Made by a program: the position numbers and the translations under genes | Part shown: positions 44,766 to 53,724 of the stretch, piece after piece | How positions within the stretch are numbered: the stretch's first letter is position 1 | How the letters are laid out: each line of letters begins with the position of its first letter | The notes under the pieces: generated by a model | Databases searched by the model: none | What the model was told of the DNA's origin: nothing | The model's input: only the letters and a program-made list of their open reading frames with translations | Source: G963422445 sp963422445 | GTDB lineage: Bacteria; Pseudomonadota; Alphaproteobacteria; Thalassobaculales; Thalassobaculaceae | Assembly (NCBI GenBank): GCA_963422445.2 | Contig: OY729512.2 | Span: 3,410,001-3,474,000 of the forward strand | Length of the DNA: 64,000 bases | Direction: 5' to 3'

Positions 44766-46073
44766 ATGCCTGTGCCACGTCTGATCGCTGCCGGCGATCT
44801 CGATCTGTCGGAATTCATTCGTCCGGGAGACCGGATCGTTACCGGGCAGGCGACAGGTGAACCGGTTACCCTGACCGAAGCCTTGGTCGCGCAGCGCGCG
44901 GCCGTCGGTCCCGTCAGCATTTTCCTCGGCTATTGCCTGTCGAGCAGTTTTGCGCCCGAGCATGCCGACCATATCCGGTTTCACGGTTTCGGACCGATGG
45001 GCCGGTCGCGGGTGCTTGCCGATGCGGGTGTTCTTGAGACACATCCGGTTCATTTCGGGCAGATCCACCGCTATATCGAGGATGGCCGTATTGGCTGCGA
45101 TGTTGCTCTGGTTCTGCTCTCGCCGCGCGGGCCGGACGGCAAACACGGATTCGGTCTGATCAACGATTATGTCCGCGCAGCGATGTCGAAAGCGCGGGTC
45201 GTGATCGCGGAGATCAACGACCAAGTTCCCTGGGTATATTCCGAGGGCAGTCCAGCCATGGACCGGATTGCGGCGATCGTTGAGACCTCGCAGCCGCCGC
45301 TGACTGTTCCGCCAGCGCGGGTCGGTCGGGTGGACGAGGCAATTGGCCGCAATGTTGCCGCTTATATCGAGGACGGTACGGTTCTGCAGATCGGTATGGG
45401 TGCGATCCCTGAAGCCGTGGCCCGGTCTATCGGCGACCGAAGGAATCTGGGATTTCACAGCGGGTTGGCTGGCGACTTCATGGTCGATCTCATCGAGGCG
45501 GGCATCATTACCAATGCTCGCAAGCCATTCGACACCGGCGTTTCGGTGGCTGCCGTGCTGCTCGGCCGCGATCGGCTCTATGCCCATGTCGAACGCAACC
45601 CTGCATTCCGTCTTCGCCCATCCTGGCACACCCATTCCGGCGATCTGCTGCGCCTCGACCGGCTGGTCAGCATCAATTCGGCGCTTGAGGTGGACCTGAC
45701 CGGGCAGGTCGGAGCGGAGGAACTGGACGGCGCCGTCATCAGTGCTGTCGGCGGCCAGCCGGACCTGGTCCGCGCGGCGCACCGGTCACCGGGCGGGCAT
45801 GCGATCATTGCTTTGCCGAGCACGGCAAAAGGCGGTGAGGCCAGCCGGATCGTGCAACGGTTGTCGGGACCTGTGACGACCGCGCGAAGTGATGTCGACG
45901 TCGTTGTCACCGAGCACGGCGCCGCCGATCTGCGGGGTCTCGGGCTCTCCCAGCGGAGGCGCGCCATGCTGGCGATTGCGAACCCGGCCCATCGCGAGAC
46001 GCTGGCTCGTGGGCTGGCGGTCAATGGGCCGAAATTCGGCCGCGTGACGTCGATTTCGGGGCATTCAGGATGA
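44766..46073 (+). CDS. Acetyl-CoA hydrolase/transferase family CoA-transferase
   Basis: The 435-residue protein is a class I type CoA-transferase of the acetyl-CoA hydrolase / 4-hydroxybutyrate CoA-transferase branch. Diagnostic blocks are GDRIVTGQATGEPVTLTEAL, LNDYV-type INDYVRAAMSKARVVIAEI, LQIGMGAIPEAVARSIG, and the SINSALEVDLTGQVGAEEL segment containing the glutamate that forms the CoA ester. Near the C-terminus VVVTEHGAADLRGLGLSQRR is typical. It moves CoA between acyl donors. It follows the quinone oxidoreductase gene by 13 bases. The acid partner is unknown; the neighbouring ligase and crotonase suggest a shared acyl pool. Confidence 0.88.
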   Translation: MPVPRLIAAGDLDLSEFIRPGDRIVTGQATGEPVTLTEALVAQRAAVGPVSIFLGYCLSSSFAPEHADHIRFHGFGPMGRSRVLADAGVLETHPVHFGQIHRYIEDGRIGCDVALVLLSPRGPDGKHGFGLINDYVRAAMSKARVVIAEINDQVPWVYSEGSPAMDRIAAIVETSQPPLTVPPARVGRVDEAIGRNVAAYIEDGTVLQIGMGAIPEAVARSIGDRRNLGFHSGLAGDFMVDLIEAGIITNARKPFDTGVSVAAVLLGRDRLYAHVERNPAFRLRPSWHTHSGDLLRLDRLVSINSALEVDLTGQVGAEELDGAVISAVGGQPDLVRAAHRSPGGHAIIALPSTAKGGEASRIVQRLSGPVTTARSDVDVVVTEHGAADLRGLGLSQRRRAMLAIANPAHRETLARGLAVNGPKFGRVTSISGHSG

Positions 46074-46126
46074 ACAGTATTATGTTACCGTGCCATAAAT
46101 CTCTTATTCCAAAGCGATTTTTGGGC

Positions 46127-46155
46127 TTGACTCGCATAACCGGGTAAGGTCTAAA
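46127..46155 (+). promoter_or_regulatory. Putative sigma-70 promoter of rplM-rpsI
   Basis: A -35 box TTGACT (46,127-46,132; 5 of 6) is followed by a 17-base spacer and a -10 box TCTAAA (46,150-46,155; 4 of 6). It lies about 70 bases ahead of the rplM start, in the only intergenic gap before it. Confidence 0.5.
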
Positions 46156-46222
46156 GCGCGGCCATGGTCACTGGCCGGATACGAGCCAGTGTGTCCGTGA
46201 CCGGTCCGGCAAGGTGGAAATG

Positions 46223-46681
46223 ATGCGAACCTACTCGGCGAAACCGAGCGAGATAGAAAAGAAATGGTGGTTGATCGATGCGGATGGCTTGGTTCTTGGC
46301 CGCCTTGCCTCGATCATCGCCCGGTATCTTCGCGGCAAACATAAAACGACCTTTACGCCGCACATGGATTGCGGTGACAACATCATTGTCGTCAACGCCG
46401 AGAAAGTCCGGCTGACCGGTGCGAAGCGGACCGCGAAAACGTATTACTGGCATACTGGGTACCCAGGCGGCATCAAGTCGCGGACCGCCGACAAGATCCT
46501 CGATGGCAAATATCCGGAGCGGGTTCTTGAGAAGGCGGTCCAGCGGATGATTTCACGGGGGCCGCTGGGACGCCGGCAGATGAGCAATCTTCGGGTCTAT
46601 CCTGGCCCCGAACACCCGCATGAGGCGCAGCAGCCTGAAATGCTGGACGTTGCCGCCATGAACCCGAAAAACAAGAGGTAA
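46223..46681 (+). CDS. rplM: 50S ribosomal protein L13
   Basis: This 152-residue L13 protein assembles early into the 50S subunit. Clear family blocks are MRTYSAKPSEIEKKWWLIDA, LVLGRLASIIARYLRGKHK, TFTPHMDCGDNIIVVNAEKV and RMISRGPLGRRQMSNLRVYP. I chose the ATG at 46,223 because other alphaproteobacterial L13 proteins start at this residue and AAGGTGG lies eight bases upstream. ATG 46,220 and GTG 46,214 are in-frame alternatives. It forms the conserved pair with rpsI, 3 bases apart. Confidence 0.97.
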   Translation: MRTYSAKPSEIEKKWWLIDADGLVLGRLASIIARYLRGKHKTTFTPHMDCGDNIIVVNAEKVRLTGAKRTAKTYYWHTGYPGGIKSRTADKILDGKYPERVLEKAVQRMISRGPLGRRQMSNLRVYPGPEHPHEAQQPEMLDVAAMNPKNKR

Positions 46682-46684
46682 GCC

Positions 46685-47206
46685 ATGTCCGTGGAAACGG
46701 AAACCACCACCGGGACCGCAAGCGAGGCCGCCGCTGCGCCGATCGGTCTGGAAGCGCTGGGCCAACTGAAGGACGAACAGCAGCAGGTACAGATCATTGC
46801 CGAGCCGAAGCGGGATGCTCAGGGCCGAGCTTACGCGACCGGCAAGCGGAAAAACGCCGTTGCACGGGTCTGGATCAAGCCTGGTGTCGGCCGCATGACG
46901 GTGAACGGGCGGGATATCGAAACGTATTTCGCGCGCCCGGTATTGCGCATGTTGATCGGCCAGCCGTTTGAGGCGGCCGCCCGATCCGATCAGTTCGATG
47001 TGACCTGCACGGTGAAGGGTGGTGGGCTGTCGGGACAGGCTGGCGCCGTTCGGCACGGGATTTCCAAGGCGCTGACGAATTACGAGCCGGAGCTTCGCCC
47101 GATTCTGAAGCAGGGCGGGTTCCTGACCCGCGACCCGCGTGTTGTCGAGCGGAAGAAATACGGCAAGGCAAAGGCGCGCCGGAGCTTCCAGTTCTCGAAA
47201 CGATAG
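46685..47206 (+). CDS. rpsI: 30S ribosomal protein S9
   Basis: The 173-residue S9 protein has a variable, acidic N-terminal extension of about 45 residues, common in alphaproteobacteria. The conserved S9 domain follows: AYATGKRKNAVARVWIKPGV, GRDIETYFARPVLRML, GGGLSGQAGAVRHGISKALT and the C-terminal DPRVVERKKYGKAKARRSFQ, then FSKR. The C-terminal SKR tail reaches the ribosomal P-site tRNA. It starts three bases after rplM and is translated from the same message. Confidence 0.97.
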   Translation: MSVETETTTGTASEAAAAPIGLEALGQLKDEQQQVQIIAEPKRDAQGRAYATGKRKNAVARVWIKPGVGRMTVNGRDIETYFARPVLRMLIGQPFEAAARSDQFDVTCTVKGGGLSGQAGAVRHGISKALTNYEPELRPILKQGGFLTRDPRVVERKKYGKAKARRSFQFSKR

Positions 47207-47968
47207 GGTTTTGCGGTTCAGCGAAGTCGAGCATCTGTTGCGGTTCCCCGTCACGTTAAAGGCGTGGGCCTCGTGCGGGGTTTGAGCTGGCGGTGACCCC
47301 ACGCTGCGGACACCGGGTATGTGCCACAGGTCTGCGGGCATGCGTTCAGGCGAAAGGCCGGAAAAACCATTCTCTGTTAGGATTCAGCCCTTTTCCCGGG
47401 CCGGATCACACATGCCGTTAGCCAGAAGGACATCAACACCCGGTTCATGCGGTGCCCGGCATCAGTGCCGGGTTTCGGTGGTTTGAGTTTCTCGAATCTC
47501 GACATTGCAGGCTGTCTCGCATGTCATGTTCGATTGACGGCGGGGGCTTCATGGGGATGTCGCGCGCCGCAGCATGCCTGCATCCAACTGCAATCCTCAT
47601 GGCCGGTACCGACGGCCTTCTCTCTGGCTTGCCAACCGAAGAAGCGTATTCGGCCTTGAGCACGAAGCATGCCAGTGTTTCAATACATGCCTCCCGTGCC
47701 AGAAGCGGGGTCGCGCGAAGCCTGTGGAACCGCTCGGTGCTTCTCGCGCAGCGCTGACGGAGGACCAGATGTGGACGGCTTCTGATACAGACCGTCATGT
47801 GGAGGCACTCTATCGGCGCAGCGTGGTCTACGCCGTCGATTCACCAGTCTTGTGATGCTCGAACTCCAACCGGACATCCAGCCGTCTCGCCGTTATGGCC
47901 TGACATCGTGAACAGCTAGAACAAAGGCCATGACCGGACTCTGAAATCGGAACACAGGGAGACAGCCA
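47207..47968. other. 762 bases without a recognisable gene
   Basis: The stretch downstream of rpsI contains several short frames, but none with a family motif or believable start and codon pattern. I found no tRNA. It may hold the rpsI terminator and the SDR promoter. A 7-bp G/C-rich inverted repeat occurs around 47,262-47,305 but without a T-run. Confidence 0.45.
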
Positions 47969-48763
47969 ATGCGCTTGAAGGACAAGGTCGCAATCGTGGT
48001 AGGAGCCGGGCAGCAACCGGGCGAAACCATTGGCAACGGACGCGCGACAGCGATCCGTTTTGCGCAGGAGGGCGCCAGAGTTCTGTTGGTCGACAGGAAT
48101 CCGGAGCTCGCGGCTGATACCTTGGAGATGATCGAGGATGAAGGCGGGTCCGGCCAGGTTCAGGCCGCCGATATCACCGAGGAGGCCGATTGCATGACCC
48201 TTGCACAGGCTTGTGTCGGTCATTACGGCCGGATTGACATCCTTCACAACAATGTCGGACGGTCCGAAGGCGACCGGCCGACGGTCGACATGGATGCCGA
48301 TGTTTGGGACATGCTGATGGCGATGAACCTGAAAGGCATGTTTCTGACCTGCAAGCATGTTCTGCCGGTCATGCGGAAACAGCAGTCCGGTGTCATCATC
48401 AACATCTCCTCGGTGGCCTCGACATGCTCGCACAACACCGTGACCTACAAGACCGGCAAAGGTGCGGTGAACACGCTGACGCACCATCTCGCAATGGAAA
48501 ATGCAGAATACGGAATTCGCGCCAATGCAATTCTGCCCGGGCTGATGGACACGCCGATGGCGATCGAGCGTCGCGCCCGCGAGATGAATGTCGATAGAGA
48601 GGTGGTGCGTAAGGCACGGCATGACCGGGTTCCGCTGCTCCGCCGGATGGGAACAGCCTGGGATGTCGCGAATGCTGCAGTGTTCCTGGCCTCTGACGAA
48701 GCCAACTACATTACCGGGCTGATCATGCCTGTCGACGGCGGGTTGTCATCCAGCATCGGTTGA
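47969..48763 (+). CDS. Short-chain dehydrogenase/reductase (SDR)
   Basis: The 264-residue classical SDR has the coenzyme motif near residue 11 (VVGAGQQPGETIGNGRATAI, a longer TGxxxGxG variant), the NNVG motif in ILHNNVGRSEG, the catalytic serine in IINISSVAST, and the YxxxK pair in TVTYKTGKGAVN. It ends ANYITGLIMPVDGGLSS, typical of the family. A motif such as LVDRNPEL after the second strand suggests NAD(H) preference. The start at 47,969 is preceded by AGGGAG. It oxidises or reduces an unknown alcohol or ketone. No operon partner is evident. Confidence 0.92.
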   Translation: MRLKDKVAIVVGAGQQPGETIGNGRATAIRFAQEGARVLLVDRNPELAADTLEMIEDEGGSGQVQAADITEEADCMTLAQACVGHYGRIDILHNNVGRSEGDRPTVDMDADVWDMLMAMNLKGMFLTCKHVLPVMRKQQSGVIINISSVASTCSHNTVTYKTGKGAVNTLTHHLAMENAEYGIRANAILPGLMDTPMAIERRAREMNVDREVVRKARHDRVPLLRRMGTAWDVANAAVFLASDEANYITGLIMPVDGGLSSSIG

Positions 48764-48883
48764 CCGCGTTTCAAGGTGCCGCGTCCAGATCCTGGACTCG
48801 GACCGGTCGTTTCGTTTCAGCGGGGGCGTATCAAGGGCGAGGCAATCCAGCGTGCTTGCGCCTGCAGACCGATGAGGAGTATT

Positions 48884-48898
48884 GGGGGGGGGGGGGGG
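48884..48898. repeat. 15-G homopolymer
   Basis: Fifteen consecutive G residues lie in the non-coding gap between the SDR and the cold-shock gene. Such tracts are prone to slippage in replication and in sequencing, so its length should be treated with care. Confidence 0.9.
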
Positions 48899-48980
48899 AT
48901 CACTGCTGCAGGACCGGACGCTCTGCCGGGTGTCCGTCATTCTAGAACGACAACCATATCCTGAATGGTCCGGGACGATG

Positions 48981-49010
48981 GGGAAGACCTGTTGTTTTAC
49001 AGGTCTTCCC
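48981..49010 (-). terminator. Strong hairpin downstream of the cold-shock gene
   Basis: GGGAAGACCTGT and ACAGGTCTTCCC form a perfect 12-bp stem with a six-base loop (TGTTTT). It lies 12 bases beyond the stop of the minus-strand cold-shock gene. There is no long T-run on either side, so termination may be hairpin-dominated. Confidence 0.65.
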
Positions 49011-49021
49011 GTTCACCGCGA

Positions 49022-49231
49022 CTAGTCGGAGAGTTGGAGATTTTCGGCGGACTGCTTTCCGTTACGTCCGGGCATGAGCTCGTAGTTGACCCGTTGGCCA
49101 TCCGCGAGGCCTGACAGACCGGCTCGCTCGACCGCGGAGATGTGGACAAAGGCATCCGGTCCACCCTGATCAGGGGCGATAAAGCCGTATCCTTTGGTCG
49201 GATTGAACCATTTCACGGTTCCTGTTGGCAT
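49022..49231 (-). CDS. Cold-shock domain protein (CspA family)
   Basis: The 69-residue OB-fold RNA/DNA-binding protein has RNP1 KGYGFIAP and RNP2 DAFVHIS, and starts MPTGTVKWFNPTKGYGFIAP. It acts as an RNA chaperone or antiterminator. I chose ATG 49,231, where AAGGA lies seven bases upstream; the ATG two codons earlier has no room for a ribosome site. A long leader of about 200 bases to the GMC gene precedes it, consistent with post-transcriptional control in this family. The hairpin at 48,981 follows it. Confidence 0.95.
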   Translation of the reverse strand: MPTGTVKWFNPTKGYGFIAPDQGGPDAFVHISAVERAGLSGLADGQRVNYELMPGRNGKQSAENLQLSD

Positions 49232-49430
49232 TGACATATCCTTGTTATTGCACTATTTACGGGCCGCGAATGGTGCGGCCTGGGTCTCAGATCGCCGATT
49301 GTCTCGCAGACTGCTTTCCGCGGTACCACGATCATCGAAGCACCACGTCTCGGAAACTGATTAGTCATCTTCGCATGCTATCGGGCAAACAGCAAGATAA
49401 AAACACGCGGATTTGTCCGGGATGTGCGAA

Positions 49431-51047
49431 TCATGCGGCCTGGGTGGTCTCTGCGCTTGCATCCGCCAACACCATCGCGGACGCCTTTTCTCCGATCATG
49501 ATCGATGGCGCATTGGTATTTCCGGATGTCAGTGTCGGCATGATCGAGGCATCGGCGATACGCAGGCCGGAAATACCACGAACCCGCAACTGGTCGTCAA
49601 CCACGGCCATCGGGTCCGAACCCATTTTGCAGGTGCCAACCGGATGATAGGTTGTCTCGGCATTCTGTTTAACCCATTCGAGCAGATTGTCGTCGCTTTG
49701 CAGGGCGTCGCCGGGCGCGAGTTCGTCACCGCGGATCGCCGCCATCGCCGGCGCATTGACCCAGGTCCGAACGATGCGCATGCCGGAAAGCAATCTCGTC
49801 CGGTCGTCGGGAGCCGAAAGGAAATTGAAATTGATCGCCGGCGGACGGGCCGGGTCAGGCGAGGCGGCATGGATCGAACCGACACTCTCGGAGCGCAGGA
49901 CATGCACAATCATCGTGAAACCACGGTCTCTGGCGATCTTGACGTCGCCGGTGACCAGGAACGGCATGCAGGAAATCCCGATATCGGGTGATTCAAGTCC
50001 GTCCCGCGAATGCACGTAAGCTCTGAGAGGCGCTGCGGGTAACGCAAGGAAACCCTCGCGGGCAACGGCATAGCGCAAGGCCTGCCAGACTAGACCGACA
50101 CCGCGCGCCCGGTCGTTATAGGTCACGCCGGATCGTGTGACGGACCATTTCATCCGCGGCGCGAAATGGTCGCGCAGGTTCTCGCCCACGCCGGGCAGCG
50201 CGTGATGGACATCGATACCGAGATCCTTGAGCCGGTCAGGTTGACCGATACCGGACAACTCGAGCAATTGCGGCGAATTGATCGCGCCGGCGCTGACGAC
50301 AACCTCGCGTTCGGCCCGGGCCTCTCGAACCTGATCGCCTGTCTGGTAACGGATTCCGGCGCATCGCTTGCCTTCGAGTACGAGGCATTCCGTCAGCGCG
50401 CCGGTGACAATCGTCAGATTGCTCCATTGCCGGGCCGGTTCCAGATAACAATGCGCCGTGCTCATGCGCCGGCCGTTCCGGATCGTTGCCTGGGTCATGC
50501 CCACACCGTCCTGTCTGGCGCCATTGTAATCGTCGTTGCGCTCGATGCCGGTCTGCTCTGCCGCCTTGAACAGAGCTTCGTAGATTTCACCGCCTTCTTT
50601 CGGATCGGTAACCTGGAGTGGACCGGTCCGGCCGCGGAACTCGCCGTCGCCGCCCTGATACGTTTCCATTTTCTTGAAGTAGGGCAATACGTCCTGATAA
50701 CTCCAGCCACGATTGCCGAGCTGCGCCCAGTGGTCGAAGTCGTGCGACTGGCCCCGGACGAAAACCATCCCGTTGATCGCGCTTGAGCCGCCCAGCAGCT
50801 TGCCCCGCGGTACCGGAATCCGGCGCTGGCCCGATCCTTCGTCCGGCTCGGACGAGTAGAGCCAGTTGGCGGCCGGATTCCCGATCAGCTTGGCAAAGCC
50901 GACGGGTATCGGCGACCACGGATGGCTGGCCCGTCCCGCCTCGACCACGAGAACGGAGAAGCGGCCGTCTGCCGAAAGGCGGTTTGCAAGAACCGACCCG
51001 GCCGACCCGGCTCCTACGATCACGTAGTCATAGTTGTCTGTTTGCAT
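49431..51047 (-). CDS. GMC-family FAD-dependent oxidoreductase
   Basis: The 538-residue protein starts at ATG 51,047 (MQTDNYDYVIVGAGSAGSVL) behind GGAGG. It has the FAD motif GAGSAGSVLANRLS, the GMC signature IPVPRGKLLGGSSAINGMVF, the second signature SAGAINSPQLLELSGIGQPD, and the active-site region TTYHPVGTCKMGSDPM with the catalytic histidine. The C-terminal NTNAPSIMIGEKASAMVL supplies the partner Asn. It oxidises an alcohol or related substrate with FAD. It is a homologue of the F420-operon GMC gene at 25,846 but not an immediate duplicate. No operon partner is evident. Confidence 0.9.
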   Translation of the reverse strand: MQTDNYDYVIVGAGSAGSVLANRLSADGRFSVLVVEAGRASHPWSPIPVGFAKLIGNPAANWLYSSEPDEGSGQRRIPVPRGKLLGGSSAINGMVFVRGQSHDFDHWAQLGNRGWSYQDVLPYFKKMETYQGGDGEFRGRTGPLQVTDPKEGGEIYEALFKAAEQTGIERNDDYNGARQDGVGMTQATIRNGRRMSTAHCYLEPARQWSNLTIVTGALTECLVLEGKRCAGIRYQTGDQVREARAEREVVVSAGAINSPQLLELSGIGQPDRLKDLGIDVHHALPGVGENLRDHFAPRMKWSVTRSGVTYNDRARGVGLVWQALRYAVAREGFLALPAAPLRAYVHSRDGLESPDIGISCMPFLVTGDVKIARDRGFTMIVHVLRSESVGSIHAASPDPARPPAINFNFLSAPDDRTRLLSGMRIVRTWVNAPAMAAIRGDELAPGDALQSDDNLLEWVKQNAETTYHPVGTCKMGSDPMAVVDDQLRVRGISGLRIADASIMPTLTSGNTNAPSIMIGEKASAMVLADASAETTQAA

Positions 51048-51942
51048 GCCCTGCCTCCAGTATTCGAATCTTCGTAAGGGTAGACTGGCTCTGGAATCGA
51101 GCCAAGCCTTGTCGTCAATCGAGGGGGCCGGCAAAATCACGTCCTGTCGTCCCGCAAGCGCTCGACTGCTTGCGAACGAAGCGGACCGGTCACCAGTCGT
51201 GGCAGACATGAACGACCAGGCATGGTTATTTGCCATTCGTTGCGATCGTGCATCTGTTCTGCCGGAAGCCGGAACGGAACTGCCGGCGTCAGCCCGAGCC
51301 GAAGGCCGCGGGATAAGATCTCGGGATGGTGGGATCTTTATTCGACATGATCCTGGAAAGCGGTTTTCGAAGGAGTGTTTTGGTTCCGGATCGTCGCAGG
51401 TCGGCGACCCGAACCGGGAACGACGTTCGGTGTCGCGTTTCCAGGATCCCGTTATCGGCGGTCTGCGGATGACCCGGGTGCGGTGCGAGGATATTGCTGG
51501 GCCGCATCGCGGTTTTCAGGAAAGGTCATACTAGGCCAACCGGCCACTCGGAGAACTCTGGACGATGGTTACAACGTTTTCCTTCGCCCGGGGTTCAGGC
51601 AAGCATTTCTATGGTTTCAATCCGTGCTGCACATTGTGTTTTACAAGAAGCACGAGCGCGAGTGGGTTCTGTCGGAGAATGAGATGGCGCGGTTTGGCGA
51701 CATGGGGTGCGATACCGGGAACGAGATGCCGTCGCCGCTCTCCGACTTATTCTCCCATGCAAAGCAACGCGAAAATTGTCGGCGGGAGAAGCAGCAATGG
51801 ATTTCCCGTTGGGCAATGGGCGATGGTCGCCACACAGGCAGCGTAGACCGACCCTGCCTTCTGCCTCGGGCGATCTCTCGACCCGATGCCGTGCCTTGGC
51901 GCCACGCTGCTGTTCGCGCGCCGCGCGGTCATCCTTGCAATA
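51048..51942. other. 895 bases without a recognisable gene
   Basis: A long plus-strand frame (51,375-51,998) and others overlap here. None shows family motifs, and codon use is atypical. The gap lies between the GMC gene and the interrupted AAA-ATPase gene and may be a decayed remnant. Confidence 0.45.
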
Positions 51943-52655
51943 TCATGGGAAGGTGTGGGTCATTTCAAATCCGGCCAGCCGGTGTGTCGCACGGCTGAAC
52001 CCCATGCCCACCAGATGTCTCGCGGCGCCGAGGTGACGGTCTTTTTCGGCGTAGCTCTTCGTGCGAAGTTGCGGCATGGCCTCGCTTGTCGGCGTATCGT
52101 CCACCATCTTGAAATCGGATAGATGTACCTTGCCGTCCGCCGTCACCGTCAGATCCGGCCTTGGCAGCTGCTGTCCTCAAGCTGTGCCGTCAGACTCGAG
52201 GCATTCGCGTGGACATACAAAACTGTTGCGTAGTGGCTTTCATGTTGTCCGCGCCGGCTGCTCATGTTCGGCTCGTATGGAATCCCGGCGAGCAGCGACC
52301 CGAACAGGTCACTGGGGCCTCTGCATTCCGCCGCAAGCAGTAGGTCGTGCAACATCTCGTCCTGCGTCAGCCGCCGGTGCGGATTGTTCGTCACGGCATC
52401 AAGCAGAGCCCTGTTCAGACTTCGGCGAACTTCCAGATTCGGGTGTCCCAGCCGGAAGATCAGGCTGTCGTGACGGACCGTTTCATCCGTGGTGGTCAGA
52501 TAGTCGGTCTCAAACATCGGCGCTTCGGGGTCGATCTTCTCCACATCGAACGCGACAACTGCGCCTCTTCCACTTCGCTTCCATCCATCTGCACCGTGTC
52601 GAGATCCGACTGCAACGGTCTGTCCATCAGGAATTTCGGCGTACCGATCTCGAAC
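51943..52655 (-). pseudogene. AAA-ATPase/PD-(D/E)XK family protein, C-terminal part
   Basis: The frame gives PEAPMFETDYLTTTDETV, FRLGHPNLEVRRSLNRALLD, FGSLLAGIPYEPN and HYATVLYVHANASSLTAQLE. This matches the C-terminal region of the AAA-ATPase-like/DUF1703 family (PF09820+PF08011), including the 'AGIPYxxxxxxxxYEGYYASVxYxxF' pattern. After a frameshift at about 52,147 the nuclease-like strand GKVHLSDFKMVDD and SRATHRLAGFEMTHTFP follow. The N-terminal part lies at 57,430-57,748. A CTAG tetranucleotide at 52,655 marks the insertion of the IS5-type element. Roughly 200 codons between the halves are missing. Confidence 0.75.
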
Positions 52656-52658
52656 TAG

Positions 52659-53495
52659 AGCGTGTTCACACTAATATTCAATGATGCTATCATGTCGGCT
52701 GGTCCCTTGTCAGCGAGTCATCGGTATGGAACTCAGCTAAGTCCAGTACGAACGCATTGCCCCGCATCTGCCGGTCCAACGCGGCAATGTCGCCGCGTCC
52801 AACCTCCAGGTGCTCAATGCCTTCCTCTATGTCGTCGAGCACGGCTGCAAGTGGCGCGGACTGCCGCCTCGCTTCGGCAAGTGGCACACCGTTTACACCC
52901 GGATGAACCGGTGCTCGAAGAACGGCGTGCTCGCGCGGGTCTTCGCCCACCTGCAGCGCGAGCGGATGGTGCATGTGACGCTCGCTGTGGTCTCGCTGGA
53001 CAGCACCAGCGTGAAGGTCCATCCCGATGGCGCCGGGGCGCTGAAAAAAACGGTCCGCAATGCATCGGCAAGTCGCGGGGCGGATGGAATACCAAAGTTC
53101 ATCTGGTTGCCGCAGATGAGCGAACGGCCGTGACCTTCGCGCTGTCTGCCGGCCAGGCCCAGGATGCGCCCGAAGGACGCAAGCTACTCGAACGTCTGGG
53201 GCGCTAGAAGACACCCCGGTCCCTGCTGATGGACCGTGCATACGAAGGCGACGCGACACGGCGGTTGGCGTCAGCGCTGGGGTTTGCGCCAGTGGTGCCG
53301 CCGCTCAGGACTCGTACCGCGCCCTGGGAATACGACCGGCAGTTGTACAAACGCCGCAATGAGGTGGAGCGGCTGTTCCGACGGCTCAAGGGCTTCCGGC
53401 GCATCTTCACACGCTACGACAAGCTCGACGTCATCTTCCTCGGCTTCATCACCTTCGCGCTCATCGTCGAGGCACTGCGTTAGTGTCAACACGCC
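52659..53495. mobile_element. IS5-family, IS427-like element (837 bp) with CTAG duplication
   Basis: The ends are AGCGTGTTCACACTAA and, in the reverse complement of the right, GGCGTGTTGACACTAA. CTAG flanks both sides (52,655-52,658 and 53,496-53,499). It interrupts the AAA-ATPase pseudogene. Confidence 0.85.
52726..53483 (+). pseudogene. IS427-group transposase with internal stop
   Basis: The first frame reads VLNAFLYVVEHGCKWRGLPP, then SLDSTSVKVHPDGAGALKK. The second frame continues GKSRGGWNTKVHLVAADERT, then FALSAGQAQDAPEGRKLLER, and is stopped by TAG at 53,205. The remainder (LMDRAYEGDATRRLASALGF, KRRNEVERLFRRLKGFRRIF, ending LIVEALR) follows downstream. An early stop also occurs at MELS. 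The DDE residues are preserved in LDSTS, MDRAYE and EVERLFR, but the stops make the copy inactive. Confidence 0.8.
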
Positions 53496-53530
53496 CTAGT
53501 AGGTTGATCGTTAGAAATATATCCATTATT
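53494..53530. repeat. Left arm of an imperfect ~37-bp inverted repeat around the transposon
   Basis: The arm begins CCCTAGTAGGTTGATCGTTA and continues AAATATATCC. It matches the reverse complement of 57,346-57,382 (GCCTAGTGGATTAATCGTTA, then AGATATATCC) at about 28 of 37 positions. Both lie just outside the IS1595-family transposon. They may be the ends of an older element into which it jumped. Confidence 0.55.
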
Positions 53531-53564
53531 ATGGGGATTATATACTTGACCGACTATAGAAGGG

Positions 53565-53714
53565 TCAAGCACCATGCGCCGGTGTCTCGTCGTCGCGCTT
53601 CGGTTCATCGGGCTTCGCACGCAGCAGCGCGAGCGCCACCATGTCCGGTGTTGCGCCCGCATAGCGAGGGTTCAACACCTCCGGCTCAGGCTGCTTTCTC
53701 GGCTTTGCCGTCAT
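53565..53714 (-). CDS. 49-residue protein of unknown function, transposon cargo
   Basis: A short frame starts at ATG 53,714, ten bases after the RM gene stop, and ends at 53,567 inside the transposon. The protein MTAKPRKQPEPEVLNPRYAG, then ATPDMVALALLRAKPDE is charged and proline-rich, with no signal peptide or membrane helix. Tight spacing suggests translation with the RM gene. I do not recognise it. It could be a regulator, a stabiliser or a maturation factor for the RM enzyme. Confidence 0.5.
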   Translation of the reverse strand: MTAKPRKQPEPEVLNPRYAGATPDMVALALLRAKPDEPKRDDETPAHGA

Positions 53715-53724
53715 GGTTATTCCC

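Noticed and set aside
48776..48964. Short frame containing the poly-G tract (GGGGG in protein)
   Set aside because: It has no ribosome site or family similarity, and the homopolymer makes the frame unreliable.
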